A DNA stretch of 64,000 nucleotides from Polynucleobacter ibericus (GCF_018687955.1 NZ_CP061309.1:1421564-1485563), one strand, 5' to 3'; shown: positions 9,105 to 20,601, numbered from the stretch's first letter. The notes: generated from the letters alone by a model not told the origin. Numbers and translations: made by a program.

Positions 9105-10778
9105 TTAGCCTTGATTGTCCAATTTTGCTTTTAACAAAGCACCCAAATTGGTTGTGCCAGACTGCGCATCACCTTGGAGCTTGCTCATTGCATCTTGTTG
9201 ATCAGAGCTGTCTTTTGCTTTAATTGAAAGATTGATAACGCGTGACTTACGATCAATATTAATGATCATTGCAGTTACGCTGTCGCCCTCTTTCAATACA
9301 TTGCGTGCATCTTCAACGCGATCTGTTGAGATCTCAGAAGCACGTAAGTAAGCTTCAACTTCATCAGCCAAGTGAATAGTTGCACCCTTGGCATCAACCG
9401 CTTTCACAGTACCAGTAACAAGGCTACCCTTGTCGCTGACAGATGTGTAGTTGTTGAATGGGTCGCCAGACAATTGCTTGATACCAAGAGAGATACGCTC
9501 TTTCTCAACATCAATTGCCAATACAGTGGCTTCAACTTCATCACCTTTTTTGTATTTCTTAACAGCTTCTTCGCCTGGCTCATTCCATGAGAGGTCTGAG
9601 AGGTGAACTAAACCGTCGATACCGCCAGGCAAGCCAATGAACACGCCAAAGTCAGTAATAGACTTGATTGCGCCAGTGAGCTTATCGCCTTTTTGCTGTG
9701 CACGTGAGAACTCTTCCCATGGATTTGCTTTGCACTGCTTGATGCCTAAGCTAATACGACGCTTGTCTTCATCAATGTCCAGAACCATGACTTCAACTTC
9801 GGTTCCTAATGCTGTAGCTTTACTTGGAGCAACGTTCTTGTTAGTCCAGTCCATTTCAGAAACGTGTACTAAACCTTCGATGCCGGATTCGATTTCCACG
9901 AATGCGCCGTAGTCAGTCAGGTTAGTTACTTTGCCGAATAAACGGGTATTCGGTGGGTAACGACGAGCGATACCAACCCAAGGATCATCACCTAATTGCT
10001 TCACGCCGAGTGAAACACGGTTCTTCTCTTGATCGAACTTCAAAATCTTTGCGGTTACTTCTTGACCAACAGTCAACATCTCGCTTGGGTGACGCACACG
10101 ACGCCATGCCAAGTCAGTGATGTGCAAGAGGCCATCGATACCACCGAGGTCAACGAACGCGCCGTAATCAGTGATGTTCTTAACGAGGCCAGTAACTACT
10201 GCGCCTTCTTTAAGGTTAGACATCAACTTAGCACGCTCTTCACCTTGGCTAGCTTCAACAACAGCACGGCGTGACAACACTACGTTGTTACGCTTACGGT
10301 CGAGCTTGATAACCTTGAACTCCATCGTCTTACCTTCGTAAGGGCTGGTGTCTTTGATTGGGCGAGTATCAACGAGTGATCCAGGCAAGAATGCGCGGAT
10401 ACCGTTAACCATGACAGTCAAGCCGCCTTTAACCTTACCAGTAACAGTACCGGTAACGATTTCAGCTTGCTCGAGAGCTTTTTCCAAATTCATCCATGAG
10501 GCCAAGCGCTTAGCTTTGTCACGGGAAAGGATTGTGTCGCCATAGCCGTTCTCAAGAGCGTCAATAGCAACAGAAACGAAATCGCCAGGAGCTACTTCAA
10601 TCTCGCCAGCGTCGTTATGGAATTCTTCAACAGGAATAAACGCTTCAGACTTTAAGCCAGCGTTAACAACGACGAAGTTATGGTCGATGCGAAGAACTTC
10701 AGCCGAAATAACTTGGCCGGTCTTCATATTCGATCGGGTTAATGATTCTTCAAATAATTCTGCAAATGATTCAGACAT
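9105..10778 (-). CDS. rpsA: 30S ribosomal protein S1
   Basis: A protein of 557 residues with six S1/OB-fold repeats, recognisable by recurring [17 protein letters not shown] and [13 protein letters not shown] patterns. It binds mRNA leaders and helps the 30S subunit start translation on weakly primed messages. The length matches E. coli S1 (557). The sequence just before the ATG lacks a clear Shine-Dalgarno, as is known for rpsA leaders that S1 itself controls. The order cmk-rpsA-ihfB is conserved. Confidence 0.97.
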   Translation of the reverse strand: MSESFAELFEESLTRSNMKTGQVISAEVLRIDHNFVVVNAGLKSEAFIPVEEFHNDAGEIEVAPGDFVSVAIDALENGYGDTILSRDKAKRLASWMNLEKALEQAEIVTGTVTGKVKGGLTVMVNGIRAFLPGSLVDTRPIKDTSPYEGKTMEFKVIKLDRKRNNVVLSRRAVVEASQGEERAKLMSNLKEGAVVTGLVKNITDYGAFVDLGGIDGLLHITDLAWRRVRHPSEMLTVGQEVTAKILKFDQEKNRVSLGVKQLGDDPWVGIARRYPPNTRLFGKVTNLTDYGAFVEIESGIEGLVHVSEMDWTNKNVAPSKATALGTEVEVMVLDIDEDKRRISLGIKQCKANPWEEFSRAQQKGDKLTGAIKSITDFGVFIGLPGGIDGLVHLSDLSWNEPGEEAVKKYKKGDEVEATVLAIDVEKERISLGIKQLSGDPFNNYTSVSDKGSLVTGTVKAVDAKGATIHLADEVEAYLRASEISTDRVEDARNVLKEGDSVTAMIINIDRKSRVINLSIKAKDSSDQQDAMSKLQGDAQSGTTNLGALLKAKLDNQG

Positions 10779-10901
10779 GTGTATTCACTTTGTGCCGCCA
10801 GAAGGCCTGACGGGTTAGGTTAAAAAAGCCTTTAAGAAACACGCTAATGAAATGATCGCGTTGTGGAGTTTCTCAAGACGCCAAAACTACTTCTTACAAA
10901 A

Positions 10902-11564
10902 CTAGGCGATTGCAGATTGATACCAATCCAAAACCGTCTTAACTGCTTGATCTATCGATAAATCTGATGTTTCAAGCACTTTTGCACCATCTGCAACTAA
11001 CAAGGGTGCGGCACCTCGACTACTGTCTCTGGCATCGCGCTCCTGCAAATCTTGCAGTAAGTCGGAAAGTTTAGCAGAAATTCCCTTAGCTATCAATTGC
11101 TTATAGCGACGCTCAGCTCTGGCAGCGGCAGTGGCAGTCAGAAAAACCTTCAGAACTGCGTCTGGGAATATCACGCTGGCCATATCCCTGCCATCGGCCA
11201 CCAGGCCCGGAGATTGGCGAAAACTGCGCTGCAGACCCACTAAAGCAGCCCTTACCTCTGGATGAACCGCTATAGCCGATGCCCGTAAACCGATGTTTTC
11301 AACCCGAATGGCGTCAGTTATATCCTCGCCATTCAGGAAAATTTGACCATTTTTGAATGAAATCAATAACTTAGGAACTAATAGACCTAATTCCGGACCA
11401 TTTTTGACATCTATTCCCTGTTGTTCACTGGCCAAGGCCACCAAACGATAAAGGGCGCCGCTGTCCAAATAATGAAAGCCTAACTTTTCTGCCACCAAAG
11501 AAGCAACCGTTCCCTTGCCTGAGGCGGTAGGACCATCAATAGCGATGACCGGGAATGCGCTCAT
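10902..11564 (-). CDS. cmk: cytidylate kinase
   Basis: A nucleoside monophosphate kinase of 220 residues that phosphorylates CMP and dCMP. It has the P-loop [12 protein letters not shown] at residues 10-21, the substrate segment YLDSGALYR, and [17 protein letters not shown], all diagnostic of Cmk. It follows aroA with a gap of four bases and lies 123 bp upstream of rpsA, the conserved aroA-cmk-rpsA order. Confidence 0.95.
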   Translation of the reverse strand: MSAFPVIAIDGPTASGKGTVASLVAEKLGFHYLDSGALYRLVALASEQQGIDVKNGPELGLLVPKLLISFKNGQIFLNGEDITDAIRVENIGLRASAIAVHPEVRAALVGLQRSFRQSPGLVADGRDMASVIFPDAVLKVFLTATAAARAERRYKQLIAKGISAKLSDLLQDLQERDARDSSRGAAPLLVADGAKVLETSDLSIDQAVKTVLDWYQSAIA

Positions 11565-11568
11565 GAAA

Positions 11569-12897
11569 TTAATTCACGACCTTCGCAAATTCAGCGAAGT
11601 AAGTTGGGAATGTTTTCGCTACACAATTCGGATCATTAATCTTTAGCGAATTTGGCCCAAAGGCAGCGAGAGAAAAGCACATTGCCATACGATGGTCATC
11701 GTAAGTATCAATGCCTTCACATGGCGATTTCCAATCAGATTGTGATGCTGGGGCCTGCACAACAATGTAATCAGCCCCCTCTTCAACAATGGCGCCAACT
11801 TTTTTCAACTCTTTTGCCATTGCGGCAATGCGATCGGTTTCTTTAACGCGCCAGCTCGCAATATTATTTAAGCGAGTTGGGCCTTCAGCAAATAAAGCAG
11901 CGACTGCCAGTGTCATTGCTGCATCTGGAATTTCGGTGCAATCAATCGTGATGCCATTCAGTTTGCCGTTTGCATTTTTGACGCCAGCAACTTCTATCCA
12001 ATCTTCACCAGCACTAATGTTTGCGCCCATTAAAGCGAGTGCATCAGCAAATGCCACATCGCCCTGAATGCTGTCTTTACCAACACCCAGAACACGCACA
12101 GGACCGCCGCTAATGGCGCCCAAGGCTAAGAAGTAAGAAGCAGATGAAGCATCACCCTCTACAGATAACTGCCCAGGGCTCCTATAAACAGCGTCAGATG
12201 TCTTTGCGGGAATGATGAATAATTGTTTATCAGGGCAAGCAACGTTCACACCAAAGCGCGCCATCAACTTTAGGGTGATATCGATATACGGACGAGAAAT
12301 CAATTCGCCGATGACTTCAATACAAACTGGATCTTTAGCAACTAGAGGTAAGGCCATGAGTAATGCTGTCAAGAACTGACTCGATACATCGCCGCGGACC
12401 TTAACAACATCTTTAATTTGAATATCTGCTGCCAATATTTTGATTGGAGGGTAGCCCTCTTGCAATTCATATTCAATCTTGGCACCCACTTGACGTAGAC
12501 CATCAACCAAATCTCGAATAGGCCTCTCATGCATACGTGCTACACCAGACAATCGATAGTTACCACCTTGCATTGCTAAGGCAGCAGTAAGTGGACGAAT
12601 CGCAGTGCCCGCATTACCCATGAAGAGGTCTACTTCACGCACAGGAAATTGACCCTTACATCCTTCAACAACACATACATTGTTTGCTTGATCGGTCACC
12701 GCAAGGCCTAACTGACGCAAAGCTTCACGCATTACCTGAGTGTCATCAGCATCTAGCAAGTTTGTGAGCGTGGTTGTACCAGTTGATAAAGCAGCCAATA
12801 GCAACGCACGATTCGAAATACTCTTAGATCCCGGTAACACAATCGAGCCTTGCGCCCGCTTAAAAGGTCCAATAGTGATATCTGGCAAACCACTCAT
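11569..12897 (-). CDS. aroA: 3-phosphoshikimate 1-carboxyvinyltransferase (EPSP synthase)
   Basis: The sixth enzyme of the shikimate pathway, joining shikimate 3-phosphate and phosphoenolpyruvate. The 442-residue protein begins with the substrate motif [18 protein letters not shown] and has [18 protein letters not shown], the class I signature region around the phosphoenolpyruvate site. The later DYIVV and [16 protein letters not shown] segments complete the family pattern. Its ATG overlaps the tyrA stop codon by one base (TAATG). Confidence 0.96.
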   Translation of the reverse strand: MSGLPDITIGPFKRAQGSIVLPGSKSISNRALLLAALSTGTTTLTNLLDADDTQVMREALRQLGLAVTDQANNVCVVEGCKGQFPVREVDLFMGNAGTAIRPLTAALAMQGGNYRLSGVARMHERPIRDLVDGLRQVGAKIEYELQEGYPPIKILAADIQIKDVVKVRGDVSSQFLTALLMALPLVAKDPVCIEVIGELISRPYIDITLKLMARFGVNVACPDKQLFIIPAKTSDAVYRSPGQLSVEGDASSASYFLALGAISGGPVRVLGVGKDSIQGDVAFADALALMGANISAGEDWIEVAGVKNANGKLNGITIDCTEIPDAAMTLAVAALFAEGPTRLNNIASWRVKETDRIAAMAKELKKVGAIVEEGADYIVVQAPASQSDWKSPCEGIDTYDDHRMAMCFSLAAFGPNSLKINDPNCVAKTFPTYFAEFAKVVN

Positions 12898-13778
12898 TAA
12901 AGTACGTCCAAATCTTGACGCGCTTTGCTCGCCTTATTAAATAATTTTTCTAAACCAGAGCCATCGTTTTCGGCAACGAGTTTACGCATGTGATTCACGA
13001 TGAGTAAATACTGATCCAGCTCTTTTAAAATTGCAGTCCGATTACCTAGACAAATATCACGCCACATCTCAGGACTCGAGGCAGCAATGCGGGTGAAATC
13101 CTTAAAACCAGCACCCACATGGCTTAATTTTTGATCAGCGTCTTCAGAGTTCACTACGCTGGCCATCAATGCATAAGACAGAAGATGAGGGAGGTGTGAA
13201 ACCGCTGCGTAAATAGCATCGTGCTGAACAACACCAATCTTCTTCACCTCAGAGCCAACCGACTCCCAAAAACCTGTGATCAAAGCAATATCTTCGGGTG
13301 AGTTCTCTTGCAATGGGCAAATAATAGTTTGCTTACCTTGAAATAAATCAGCCTTAGCAGCACTTGCTCCATGCTGTGCTCCTCCAGCAATCGGATGAGC
13401 AGGTACAAACTGACAAGCCTTCTTGCCCAATACTTCTTTGGCAGCCAAAATCACATCACCTTTAGTGCTACCAGCATCAGTAATCATGGTGCGAGGCTCA
13501 AGATGTGGCTCAATCACTTCAAACGCAGCACGCATTTGTGCCACTGGCACACAAAGCACAATCACATCAGACTGCTTTGCGGCTTCAACTAAATCTACTA
13601 CCCCATCAATCGCACCCATCTTTTGCGCTTGATCTAAATTTTCCTTGCTGCGACCGACACCCAGCACTTTAGTAACCACGCCTGCTTTTTTGAGCGCCAA
13701 GCCTAAAGATGCGCCAATCAAACCAACCCCAACGATGGTGACAGTGCCGTGATTACTTGCTGGATTAATAACTGTCAT
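12897..13778 (-). CDS. tyrA: prephenate dehydrogenase
   Basis: An NAD(P)-dependent enzyme of 293 residues that turns prephenate into 4-hydroxyphenylpyruvate for tyrosine (or arogenate into tyrosine). The ATG at 13778 places the dinucleotide motif [15 protein letters not shown] near the N-terminus, and it overlaps the hisC stop by one base. A longer frame to 13853 would lie within hisC and is rejected. Other family signs are the GSTKGDVI and [16 protein letters not shown] segments with the conserved histidine. No chorismate mutase domain is fused. Confidence 0.94.
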   Translation of the reverse strand: MTVINPASNHGTVTIVGVGLIGASLGLALKKAGVVTKVLGVGRSKENLDQAQKMGAIDGVVDLVEAAKQSDVIVLCVPVAQMRAAFEVIEPHLEPRTMITDAGSTKGDVILAAKEVLGKKACQFVPAHPIAGGAQHGASAAKADLFQGKQTIICPLQENSPEDIALITGFWESVGSEVKKIGVVQHDAIYAAVSHLPHLLSYALMASVVNSEDADQKLSHVGAGFKDFTRIAASSPEMWRDICLGNRTAILKELDQYLLIVNHMRKLVAENDGSGLEKLFNKASKARQDLDVL

Positions 13779-14896
13779 TAGGAAAGTATTTCTTTTAAAG
13801 CTGCAATGAAAGCTGCATTTTCTTCCGGCAAGCCAATAGAGATGCGCAGCCACTGCGGTAAGCCATAGTTACCAACTGGACGAACAATAATGCCGCGCTT
13901 GAGTAACTCTAAGTTGATACGCGCACCTGCCTGGTCATCTTCACCTACTTTAACTAAGACAAAGTTACCTGCTGATGGCAGATACCGCAAACCCAATTCA
14001 TCAAAAGTTTTGGTGAGCTGAGCATAACCAGCACGATTCAACTCAAAGCCTTGCTGTAAGAATGCGGTATCTTGAAAAGCTGCAATCGCTGCAGCCTGTG
14101 CCAAGCTATTGACGTTAAATGGCTGACGAATGCGATTTAATAGATCGGTTAAATGTGGCTGAGCAACACCGTAACCAATGCGCAAGCCTGCTAAACCATA
14201 TGCTTTTGAGAAGCTACGGGACAAAATCATATTTGGGAAACGCTTTACCCAGGCAATCGCATCGTAGCGTTGCTCAGGCGTCAGGTATTCGTTATAGGCC
14301 TCATCAAGTACCACCACCACATTGGATGGAACCGCCACCAAGAAATCCTCGATCTCTTTAGCGGTCAAATAACTGCCAGTTGGATTATTCGGATTGGCCA
14401 CAAATACCAACTTGGCTTTATCCCCGGAAGCTTTAATAGCCGCGAGCATGGCCGGTAAATCATGGCCATAAATATCCGTAGCATTAACTTCAACTGCTTT
14501 AGCACCAACGGCTTGTGTAGCTAGTGGATATACGGCAAATGCATGTTTGGAAAAGATCACTTCATCGCCAGCTTGTGCTACAGCACGCGCAGCCAATTCC
14601 AAAATATCGTTACTGCCATTACCCAAGGTAATCCAATCGGTTGGTACACCAAGGCGTGCGGCAAGTACATTCTTCAACTCAAAGCCATTGGAATCAGGGT
14701 AGCGACCTAAATCACTCGCTGCTTTGAGCATGGCATCTTGTGCAGACTTAGGCATACCTAATGGATTTTCATTGGAGGCCAATTTGACGATCTTGCTCTC
14801 ATCCAAACCATACTCACGAGCAACTTCGCTAATGGGACGCCCGCCAACATAAGGGGCAATCGCATGAATATGTTTTAGACCAATCTTGGAAGTCAT
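13778..14896 (-). CDS. hisC: histidinol-phosphate / aromatic aminotransferase
   Basis: A class I/II PLP aminotransferase of 372 residues. The PLP lysine lies in SRSFSKAYGLAGLRIGYG, and VFVANPNNPTGSYL forms part of the cofactor pocket. It sits between pheA and tyrA, and HisC-like enzymes in that setting often transaminate phenylpyruvate and hydroxyphenylpyruvate as well as imidazole-acetol phosphate. A second copy may therefore lie in the his operon; this cannot be checked here. Confidence 0.92.
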   Translation of the reverse strand: MTSKIGLKHIHAIAPYVGGRPISEVAREYGLDESKIVKLASNENPLGMPKSAQDAMLKAASDLGRYPDSNGFELKNVLAARLGVPTDWITLGNGSNDILELAARAVAQAGDEVIFSKHAFAVYPLATQAVGAKAVEVNATDIYGHDLPAMLAAIKASGDKAKLVFVANPNNPTGSYLTAKEIEDFLVAVPSNVVVVLDEAYNEYLTPEQRYDAIAWVKRFPNMILSRSFSKAYGLAGLRIGYGVAQPHLTDLLNRIRQPFNVNSLAQAAAIAAFQDTAFLQQGFELNRAGYAQLTKTFDELGLRYLPSAGNFVLVKVGEDDQAGARINLELLKRGIIVRPVGNYGLPQWLRISIGLPEENAAFIAALKEILS

Positions 14897-14939
14897 TCTG
14901 ATTTCTATTTACTAAAGTATTTTGATGTTTTTAACCAGC

Positions 14940-16019
14940 TCAGGCAGAGTGAGGATAAGAACCTAGGTTCTTGTAGAAAGCAGCTACGCCTTTCAGCTCC
15001 TCAAGCGCATTTAATACTTTGGCATCATCAGCATGACCAGCAATATCAATATAGAAGTGATACTCCCAAGTGCCTTTGCGCGCAGGCCGAGATTCAAAGC
15101 GATTCATGGATACGCCATGCTTTGCCAAAGGCGCTAACAAGCGGTGCACTGCACCCGGCTGGTTATCTACTGAGAGCACTAAAGAGGTTTGATCCTTGCC
15201 AGTTGGTTGGCAGACATAGTTACCTACAACAACAAAACGAGTGCGGTTTTGTGGATCATCCTGAATCTGCGCAGCTACTGCTTGCAAGCCGTAAGCTTCT
15301 TGCGCAGGATCACCGGCGATTGCAGCCAAAGTAGAATCACTAGCCGCCATACGAGCTGCTTCTGCATTACTGCTAACTGCCTGGCGCTTGAGTTGTGGAG
15401 CATGCACACTTAACCATTGTTGACACTGGGCCAAGGCTTGAGCATGAGCGCAAACCGTGGTTACGCCATCTAGATTGCCGCTCTTTGTTAATAAGTGATG
15501 ACGAATTGGCAACACTACTTCACCGCTAATACGCATAGAAGAATCGAGCAATAAATCTAATGTGCGTGAAATCGCGCCTTCGCTGGAGTTCTCTACCGGC
15601 ACAACTCCAAACTGTGCAGCACCCTTCTCCACAGCTTTAAATACCTCGTCCAAACTGGCGCAAGGCAGACCAGCAATTGAGTGACCGAAATAGGTTTGCG
15701 CAGCTTGCTCAGAAAACGTTCCAACTGGACCAAGGTAAGCAATTGTTTGACGAGCTTCTAATGCTCTGCATGCAGACATCACTTCGCGCCAAATAGCAGC
15801 GATGCCATCTGGAAATAAAGGGCCTTTGTTAATCTCTTGTAAACGAGCAACTACTTGGCGCTCACGCTCGGGACGGAACACAGGTGAAGCAAAGCCACCT
15901 TTAACATGTCCCACTTCTTGCGCAGCTTTTGCGCGCTGGGTGAGTAAATCCAAAATCTGCGCATCCAATGCGTCAATCTTTTCCCGCAAGGGAGCTAAGC
16001 GCTGTTCTTCAGTACTCAT
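14940..16019 (-). CDS. pheA: bifunctional chorismate mutase / prephenate dehydratase
   Basis: A P-protein of 359 residues that converts chorismate to phenylpyruvate. Residues 1-90 are an AroQ-type chorismate mutase (LREKIDALDAQILDLLTQRA). About 93-275 form the prephenate dehydratase domain with AYLGPVGTFSEQAAQTYFG and the catalytic threonine segment NRTRFVVVG. The end carries an ACT domain with SLVLSVDNQPGAVHRLL and the ESRPARKGTWEYHFYIDI phenylalanine-binding segment, so feedback inhibition is expected. Its ATG overlaps the serC stop by one base. Confidence 0.96.
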   Translation of the reverse strand: MSTEEQRLAPLREKIDALDAQILDLLTQRAKAAQEVGHVKGGFASPVFRPERERQVVARLQEINKGPLFPDGIAAIWREVMSACRALEARQTIAYLGPVGTFSEQAAQTYFGHSIAGLPCASLDEVFKAVEKGAAQFGVVPVENSSEGAISRTLDLLLDSSMRISGEVVLPIRHHLLTKSGNLDGVTTVCAHAQALAQCQQWLSVHAPQLKRQAVSSNAEAARMAASDSTLAAIAGDPAQEAYGLQAVAAQIQDDPQNRTRFVVVGNYVCQPTGKDQTSLVLSVDNQPGAVHRLLAPLAKHGVSMNRFESRPARKGTWEYHFYIDIAGHADDAKVLNALEELKGVAAFYKNLGSYPHSA

Positions 16020-17116
16020 TAAGCCCGCCTTTCAAAGTCTTGCATAAATTCAACTAAGGCTTTAACACCTTCAATCGGCATTGCGTTATAGATGCTGGCA
16101 CGCATACCGCCTGCAGCCTTATGGCCACGCAATGCCACTAAGCCAGCAGCATTCGATTGCGCTAAAAACTCTGCATTCAGGTTCTCATCTTTTAAGAAAA
16201 AAGTCACGTTCATACGTGAACGATATTCTTTAGTGACGCGATTTTCATACAAGCTACTTTGATCTAAAAAGCTATAGAGCAGATCGGCTTTTTCTTGATT
16301 GCGCTTCTCAATCGCTTTAACGCCACCCTGCTTGAGCAACCACTTGAAGCCAAGGCCAGCCATATAGATCGAAAAAGTTGGTGGCGTATTAATCATGGAT
16401 TGGGTATTCGCCTGCACTGACCAATCCCAAATAGTTGGAGTAATGCTCATGCTATGGCCAATCAAATCCTTGCGAACAATCACAATCGTCACGCCAGATG
16501 GGCCAATATTTTTTTGTGCCCCACCAAACCAAACAGCGCACTGATTGACATCCATTTCTTTAGAAAGAATGTTGCTGGAGATATCTGCGACTAAGGGGAT
16601 ATTGCCAACATCTGGCACACCTGGGAACTCAACACCGCCAATAGTCTCATTCGCACAGTAATGCACGTAGGCAGCATCACTTGATAAATTCCAAGTTGAT
16701 CTAGCCGGTATGGTGTTGAATTTTTCTGCAGCAGATGAGGCAGTTAAATTTGCTGAGCCGTATTTCTGCGCTTCTTTAAATGACTTTTCTGACCAAACAC
16801 CGGTGACTATGAAATCAGCCTTAGGGCCATTCTTAGCCAAAGGCATCAGATTCATTGGGATTGCTGCGTTTTGACCAAGACCGCCACCTTGCAGTAGCAA
16901 GATCTCGTAGCTGTCCGGAATGTTCATCAAAGTACGAAGGTCTTGAATAACCTCTTCGTACACTTCCATAAACTCTTTACTGCGGTGACTAATCTCCATC
17001 ACGCTGGTACCGAGTCCGCGCCAATTGAGCATTTCATCGGCAGCCTGCTTCAACACCTCTTCAGGCAAAGTAGCAGGCCCCGCAGCGAAATTAAAAATGC
17101 GGCGGTCAAAAGTCAT
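16019..17116 (-). CDS. serC: phosphoserine aminotransferase
   Basis: A class V PLP aminotransferase of 365 residues that makes phosphoserine from 3-phosphohydroxypyruvate and also serves pyridoxine synthesis. The N-terminal FNFAAGPATLPEEVLKQA is diagnostic, and the PLP lysine is in VWFGGAQKNIGPSGVT. It starts 27 bp after the gyrA stop and overlaps pheA at its end, as in the conserved Burkholderiales order gyrA-serC-pheA. Confidence 0.97.
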   Translation of the reverse strand: MTFDRRIFNFAAGPATLPEEVLKQAADEMLNWRGLGTSVMEISHRSKEFMEVYEEVIQDLRTLMNIPDSYEILLLQGGGLGQNAAIPMNLMPLAKNGPKADFIVTGVWSEKSFKEAQKYGSANLTASSAAEKFNTIPARSTWNLSSDAAYVHYCANETIGGVEFPGVPDVGNIPLVADISSNILSKEMDVNQCAVWFGGAQKNIGPSGVTIVIVRKDLIGHSMSITPTIWDWSVQANTQSMINTPPTFSIYMAGLGFKWLLKQGGVKAIEKRNQEKADLLYSFLDQSSLYENRVTKEYRSRMNVTFFLKDENLNAEFLAQSNAAGLVALRGHKAAGGMRASIYNAMPIEGVKALVEFMQDFERRA

Positions 17117-17134
17117 GATGTTTGTTAGTTGTGT

Positions 17135-17155
17135 GGTGACGCTTTAAGCGTCACC
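17135..17155 (-). repeat. perfect inverted repeat around the gyrA stop codon
   Basis: The arms GGTGACGCT and AGCGTCACC form a perfect 9-bp stem whose three-base loop is exactly the TAA stop codon of gyrA. No T-run follows, so it is not a standard intrinsic terminator. It could protect the 3' end of the gyrA message, pause ribosomes, or set a processing point before serC. Confidence 0.7.
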
Positions 17156-19858
17156 TGCCGTATCAGAATTAGAATCCGTTGCTGGATCAGCAGACACATC
17201 ACCTTCTTCTACATCATCAACATCACTTTCATCATCAGAATCGCTCTCGGCAATACGCTGTAAACCAGACAAGCGGGTGCCTTCATCAACGTTGATCAAA
17301 GTAACACCTTGAGTAGCGCGACCCATTTCACGAATTTCAGAAACACGTGTACGCACCAAAATACCGCCAGTAGTAATCAACATAATCTGATCTTCTGGCG
17401 ATACCAAGGCAGCAGCAACAACCTTGCCATTACGCTCAGTTGTCTGAATAGCAATCATGCCCTTGGTGCCACGGCCATGACGAGTGTATTCAGCAATTGG
17501 AGTACGTTTTCCGTAACCATTTTCTGTTGCAGTTAATACGCTACTTGGAATAGCGATGCCGTTGGCATCGACTACAGCCGCCTCAGCGCCCTCTGCAGCT
17601 TCGGCGGGAGCAACCAACATAGCGATCACCTGATGACCTTCGCCTAGGTTCATACCACGTACACCACGTGCGGTACGACCCATTGGACGAACATCGTTCT
17701 CATCAAAGCGTACTGCTTTACCTGCATCCGAGAACAACATCACATCATGCTGACCATCGGTTATCGCTGCACCTACCAAGAAGTCGTTCTCATTCAAGTC
17801 GACCGCAATAATTCCGGCCTTACGTGGATTAGAGAAGTCAGATAAACGTGTCTTCTTGACGGTACCCAAGCTGGTAGCCATAAAGACGTAATGATCATCT
17901 TGATAGCCCTTGATCGGGAGAATTACCGTAATCTTTTCGCCTTCGATCAACGGGAACATATTCACAATAGGCTTGCCGCGTGAAGTACGACTTCCTTGCG
18001 GAACTTCCCAAACTTTGAGCCAGTACATACGGCCGCGATCGGAGAAGCACAAAATAATGTCATGCGTATTGGCAACGAAGAGTGTATCAATCCAATCTTC
18101 ATTCTTAGTAGCTGCAGCTTGCTTGCCGCGTCCACCACGTTTTTGCGCACGATATTCACTCAGCGGCTGACTCTTCATGTAACCAGTATTCGAGAGTGTC
18201 ACCACCATATCTTGCGGTGTAATCAAATCTTCTGTGAAGAGCTCGGTTGCATTCATTTCAATAAATGAACGTCGTCCTGAATCGCCGCCGGCAATACCAA
18301 ATTCAGATTGCACTTCTTTCAACTCAGTTTCGATTACTTGAGTCACGCGCTCTGGCTTCGCTAACAAATCAAGTAAGTCAGAAATCTCGGACATCACTTC
18401 TTTGTACTCATTAACGATCTTGTCTTGCTCAAGGCCAGTCAAGCGTTGTAAACGCATCTGCAAAATTTCTTGCGCTTGACTATCAGAGAGGCGATACAAG
18501 CCAGTAGTTTGCATACCGTACTCAGGCAACAATCCCTCTGGGCGATAAGCGTTACGGCCGCCTGGCGTATCGGTCTCAGCACGCGCCAACATCTCACGCA
18601 CCATTGAGGAATCCCAAGCTTTACCCATCAACTCCTGCTTAGCAATCACTGGGTTAGCAGCAGCTTTAATAATCGCAATAAACTCATCGATGTTTGCTAA
18701 TGCAACAGCTAAACCTTCTAAGACGTGACCACGATCGCGTGCTTTACGCAATTCAAAAATCGTACGACGTGTAACTACTTCGCGACGATGCTGCAAGAAG
18801 TACTCAAGCATTTGCTTCAAGTTCAACAAACGTGGTTGGTTATCAACCAAGGCCACCATGTTCATACCGAAGTTATCTTGTAACTGTGTGCTCTTATACA
18901 AATTGTTGAGAACCACTTCAGGCACTTCACCGCGTTTGAGTTCAATCACAACACGCATACCGGATTTATCTGATTCATCACGCAAATCAGAAATACCTTC
19001 AACTTTTTTCTCATTCACCAACTCAGCAATGCGCTCGAGCAAGTTCTTTTTGTTTACTTGGTATGGCAGCTCGTCAACGATGATGGCTTGACGTGCGCCC
19101 TTATCCAAATCTTCAAAGTGAGTTTTGGCACGCATCACTACACGGCCACGACCAGTGCGATAGCCCTCACGAACGCCTTGAACGCCGTAAATAATGCCGG
19201 CGGTCGGGAAATCGGGTGCTGGAATGATCTCAATGAGCTCATCAATCGTGCATTCTGGGTTGTGAAGCACGTGCAAACAGGCTGTAACCACCTCATCGAG
19301 GTTGTGGGGAGGGATATTGGTCGCCATACCCACAGCAATGCCAGAACTGCCATTTATCAGCAAATTAGGCACTTTGGCAGGCAGAATCAGGGGTTCCTTC
19401 TCGCTACCGTCGTAATTTGGCCCGAAATCGACCGTTTCCTTGTCCAAATCAGCCAAAAGCTCATGGGCGATCTTACGAAGGCGGATCTCGGTATACCGCA
19501 TTGCAGCAGCGTTATCACCGTCTACGGAGCCAAAGTTACCCTGCCCGTCAACCAGCATATAGCGCAGAGAGAAATCCTGGGCCATTCGAACGATCGTGTC
19601 ATACACCGCAGAATCACCGTGCGGATGGTATTTACCGATTACATCGCCAACTATACGGGCAGATTTTTTGTAAGCTCGGTTCCAATCGTTGTTTAATTCA
19701 TACATAGCGAATAAGACCCGGCGGTGAACCGGTTTGAGGCCGTCACGCACGTCTGGCAGGGCTCTGCCGACGATGACGCTCATTGCGTAGTCCAAATAGG
19801 ACCGCCGCATTTCGTCTTCGAGGGATATTGGTAGTGTTTCTTTAGCGGCTTGTTCCAT
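17144..19858 (-). CDS. gyrA: DNA gyrase subunit A
   Basis: The breakage-reunion subunit of gyrase, 904 residues. The catalytic tyrosine is Y122 in [11 protein letters not shown]. The quinolone-determining region reads [17 protein letters not shown] with S83 and D87, the drug-sensitive residues in E. coli numbering. The C-terminal beta-pinwheel starts with the GyrA box QKRGGRGK, needed for DNA wrapping. A low-complexity Ala/Glu insertion occurs late in the pinwheel, and the protein ends in an acidic Asp/Glu/Ser tail, which in other GyrAs tunes supercoiling. Confidence 0.97.
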   Translation of the reverse strand: MEQAAKETLPISLEDEMRRSYLDYAMSVIVGRALPDVRDGLKPVHRRVLFAMYELNNDWNRAYKKSARIVGDVIGKYHPHGDSAVYDTIVRMAQDFSLRYMLVDGQGNFGSVDGDNAAAMRYTEIRLRKIAHELLADLDKETVDFGPNYDGSEKEPLILPAKVPNLLINGSSGIAVGMATNIPPHNLDEVVTACLHVLHNPECTIDELIEIIPAPDFPTAGIIYGVQGVREGYRTGRGRVVMRAKTHFEDLDKGARQAIIVDELPYQVNKKNLLERIAELVNEKKVEGISDLRDESDKSGMRVVIELKRGEVPEVVLNNLYKSTQLQDNFGMNMVALVDNQPRLLNLKQMLEYFLQHRREVVTRRTIFELRKARDRGHVLEGLAVALANIDEFIAIIKAAANPVIAKQELMGKAWDSSMVREMLARAETDTPGGRNAYRPEGLLPEYGMQTTGLYRLSDSQAQEILQMRLQRLTGLEQDKIVNEYKEVMSEISDLLDLLAKPERVTQVIETELKEVQSEFGIAGGDSGRRSFIEMNATELFTEDLITPQDMVVTLSNTGYMKSQPLSEYRAQKRGGRGKQAAATKNEDWIDTLFVANTHDIILCFSDRGRMYWLKVWEVPQGSRTSRGKPIVNMFPLIEGEKITVILPIKGYQDDHYVFMATSLGTVKKTRLSDFSNPRKAGIIAVDLNENDFLVGAAITDGQHDVMLFSDAGKAVRFDENDVRPMGRTARGVRGMNLGEGHQVIAMLVAPAEAAEGAEAAVVDANGIAIPSSVLTATENGYGKRTPIAEYTRHGRGTKGMIAIQTTERNGKVVAAALVSPEDQIMLITTGGILVRTRVSEIREMGRATQGVTLINVDEGTRLSGLQRIAESDSDDESDVDDVEEGDVSADPATDSNSDTAGDA

Positions 19859-20017
19859 CTAGAAATAATATCATTTTGATGACAGGTAGGCCCTATGCTA
19901 AGATTCTGTCAGTTTGTACGAAATTGAGATGTGTCGCTTTGCAGTTTTTGCATCAAGGTAGGGCGAATTACATTTAAGTTTGACTTTAATTAAAAAAGAG
20001 ATTTTTGAGGACTAAAA

Positions 20018-20587
20018 ATGAACAAAACCCTAAAAGTGTTGCTGGCTTCTGTTATCACTGTTTCTGCTTCTGCAGCAATTGCTTCTGATAACTGGGAAAA
20101 CAGCTCTGGCTTGAATTGGAAAAACGGCGATGGCACATTGTGCTGGCGCGATAACAACTGGACACCTGCTACTGCAGCTAAAGGTTGTGACGGTGCTTTA
20201 GCTCCTAAACCAGCTGCTGCTGGCGTTAGCCAAAGCAAAATCACTTTGCAAGCTGACACACTTTATGACTTCAACAAGTCTGACTTGAAGCCAGAAGGTA
20301 AAGCTACTTTGGACAAGATCGCTAAAGATTTGAGCAAGATCAAGTTAGAAGTAATCATCGCTGTTGGTAACACTGATAGCGTTGGTACAGATGCATACAA
20401 CATGGCCCTCGGTCAGCGTCGTGCGCAATCCGTTAAGACTTACCTCGTAAGCAAAGGTGTTGACGGTAGCCGTATCTACACAGAATCTAAAGGCAAGAGC
20501 AATCCAGTTGCATCAAACGCAACTGCTGAAGGCCGCGCTAAGAACCGCCGTACTGACATCGAAGTTGTTGGTACAGCAGCTAAGTAA
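20018..20587 (+). CDS. OmpA family outer-membrane protein
   Basis: A 189-residue periplasmic or outer-membrane protein. A signal peptide (MNKTLKVLLASVITVSASA, cleavage near residue 22) is followed by a short Trp/Cys-containing segment with LCWRDNNWTPATAAKGCDG, common in Burkholderiales OmpA-like proteins. The C-terminal OmpA peptidoglycan-binding domain runs from TLYDFNKSDLKPEGKATLD to NRRTDIEVVG. There is no N-terminal eight-strand barrel, so it is not a classical porin. Codon use suggests high expression (inference), and a strong terminator follows. Confidence 0.92.
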   Translation: MNKTLKVLLASVITVSASAAIASDNWENSSGLNWKNGDGTLCWRDNNWTPATAAKGCDGALAPKPAAAGVSQSKITLQADTLYDFNKSDLKPEGKATLDKIAKDLSKIKLEVIIAVGNTDSVGTDAYNMALGQRRAQSVKTYLVSKGVDGSRIYTESKGKSNPVASNATAEGRAKNRRTDIEVVGTAAK

Positions 20588-20601
20588 TTCACTTTACTTG
20601 T

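Noticed and set aside
19058..19696. A plus-strand open frame of 212 codons inside gyrA
   Set aside because: It lies fully antisense to a highly conserved part of gyrA, has no ribosome-binding site and a composition expected from the mirrored codons.
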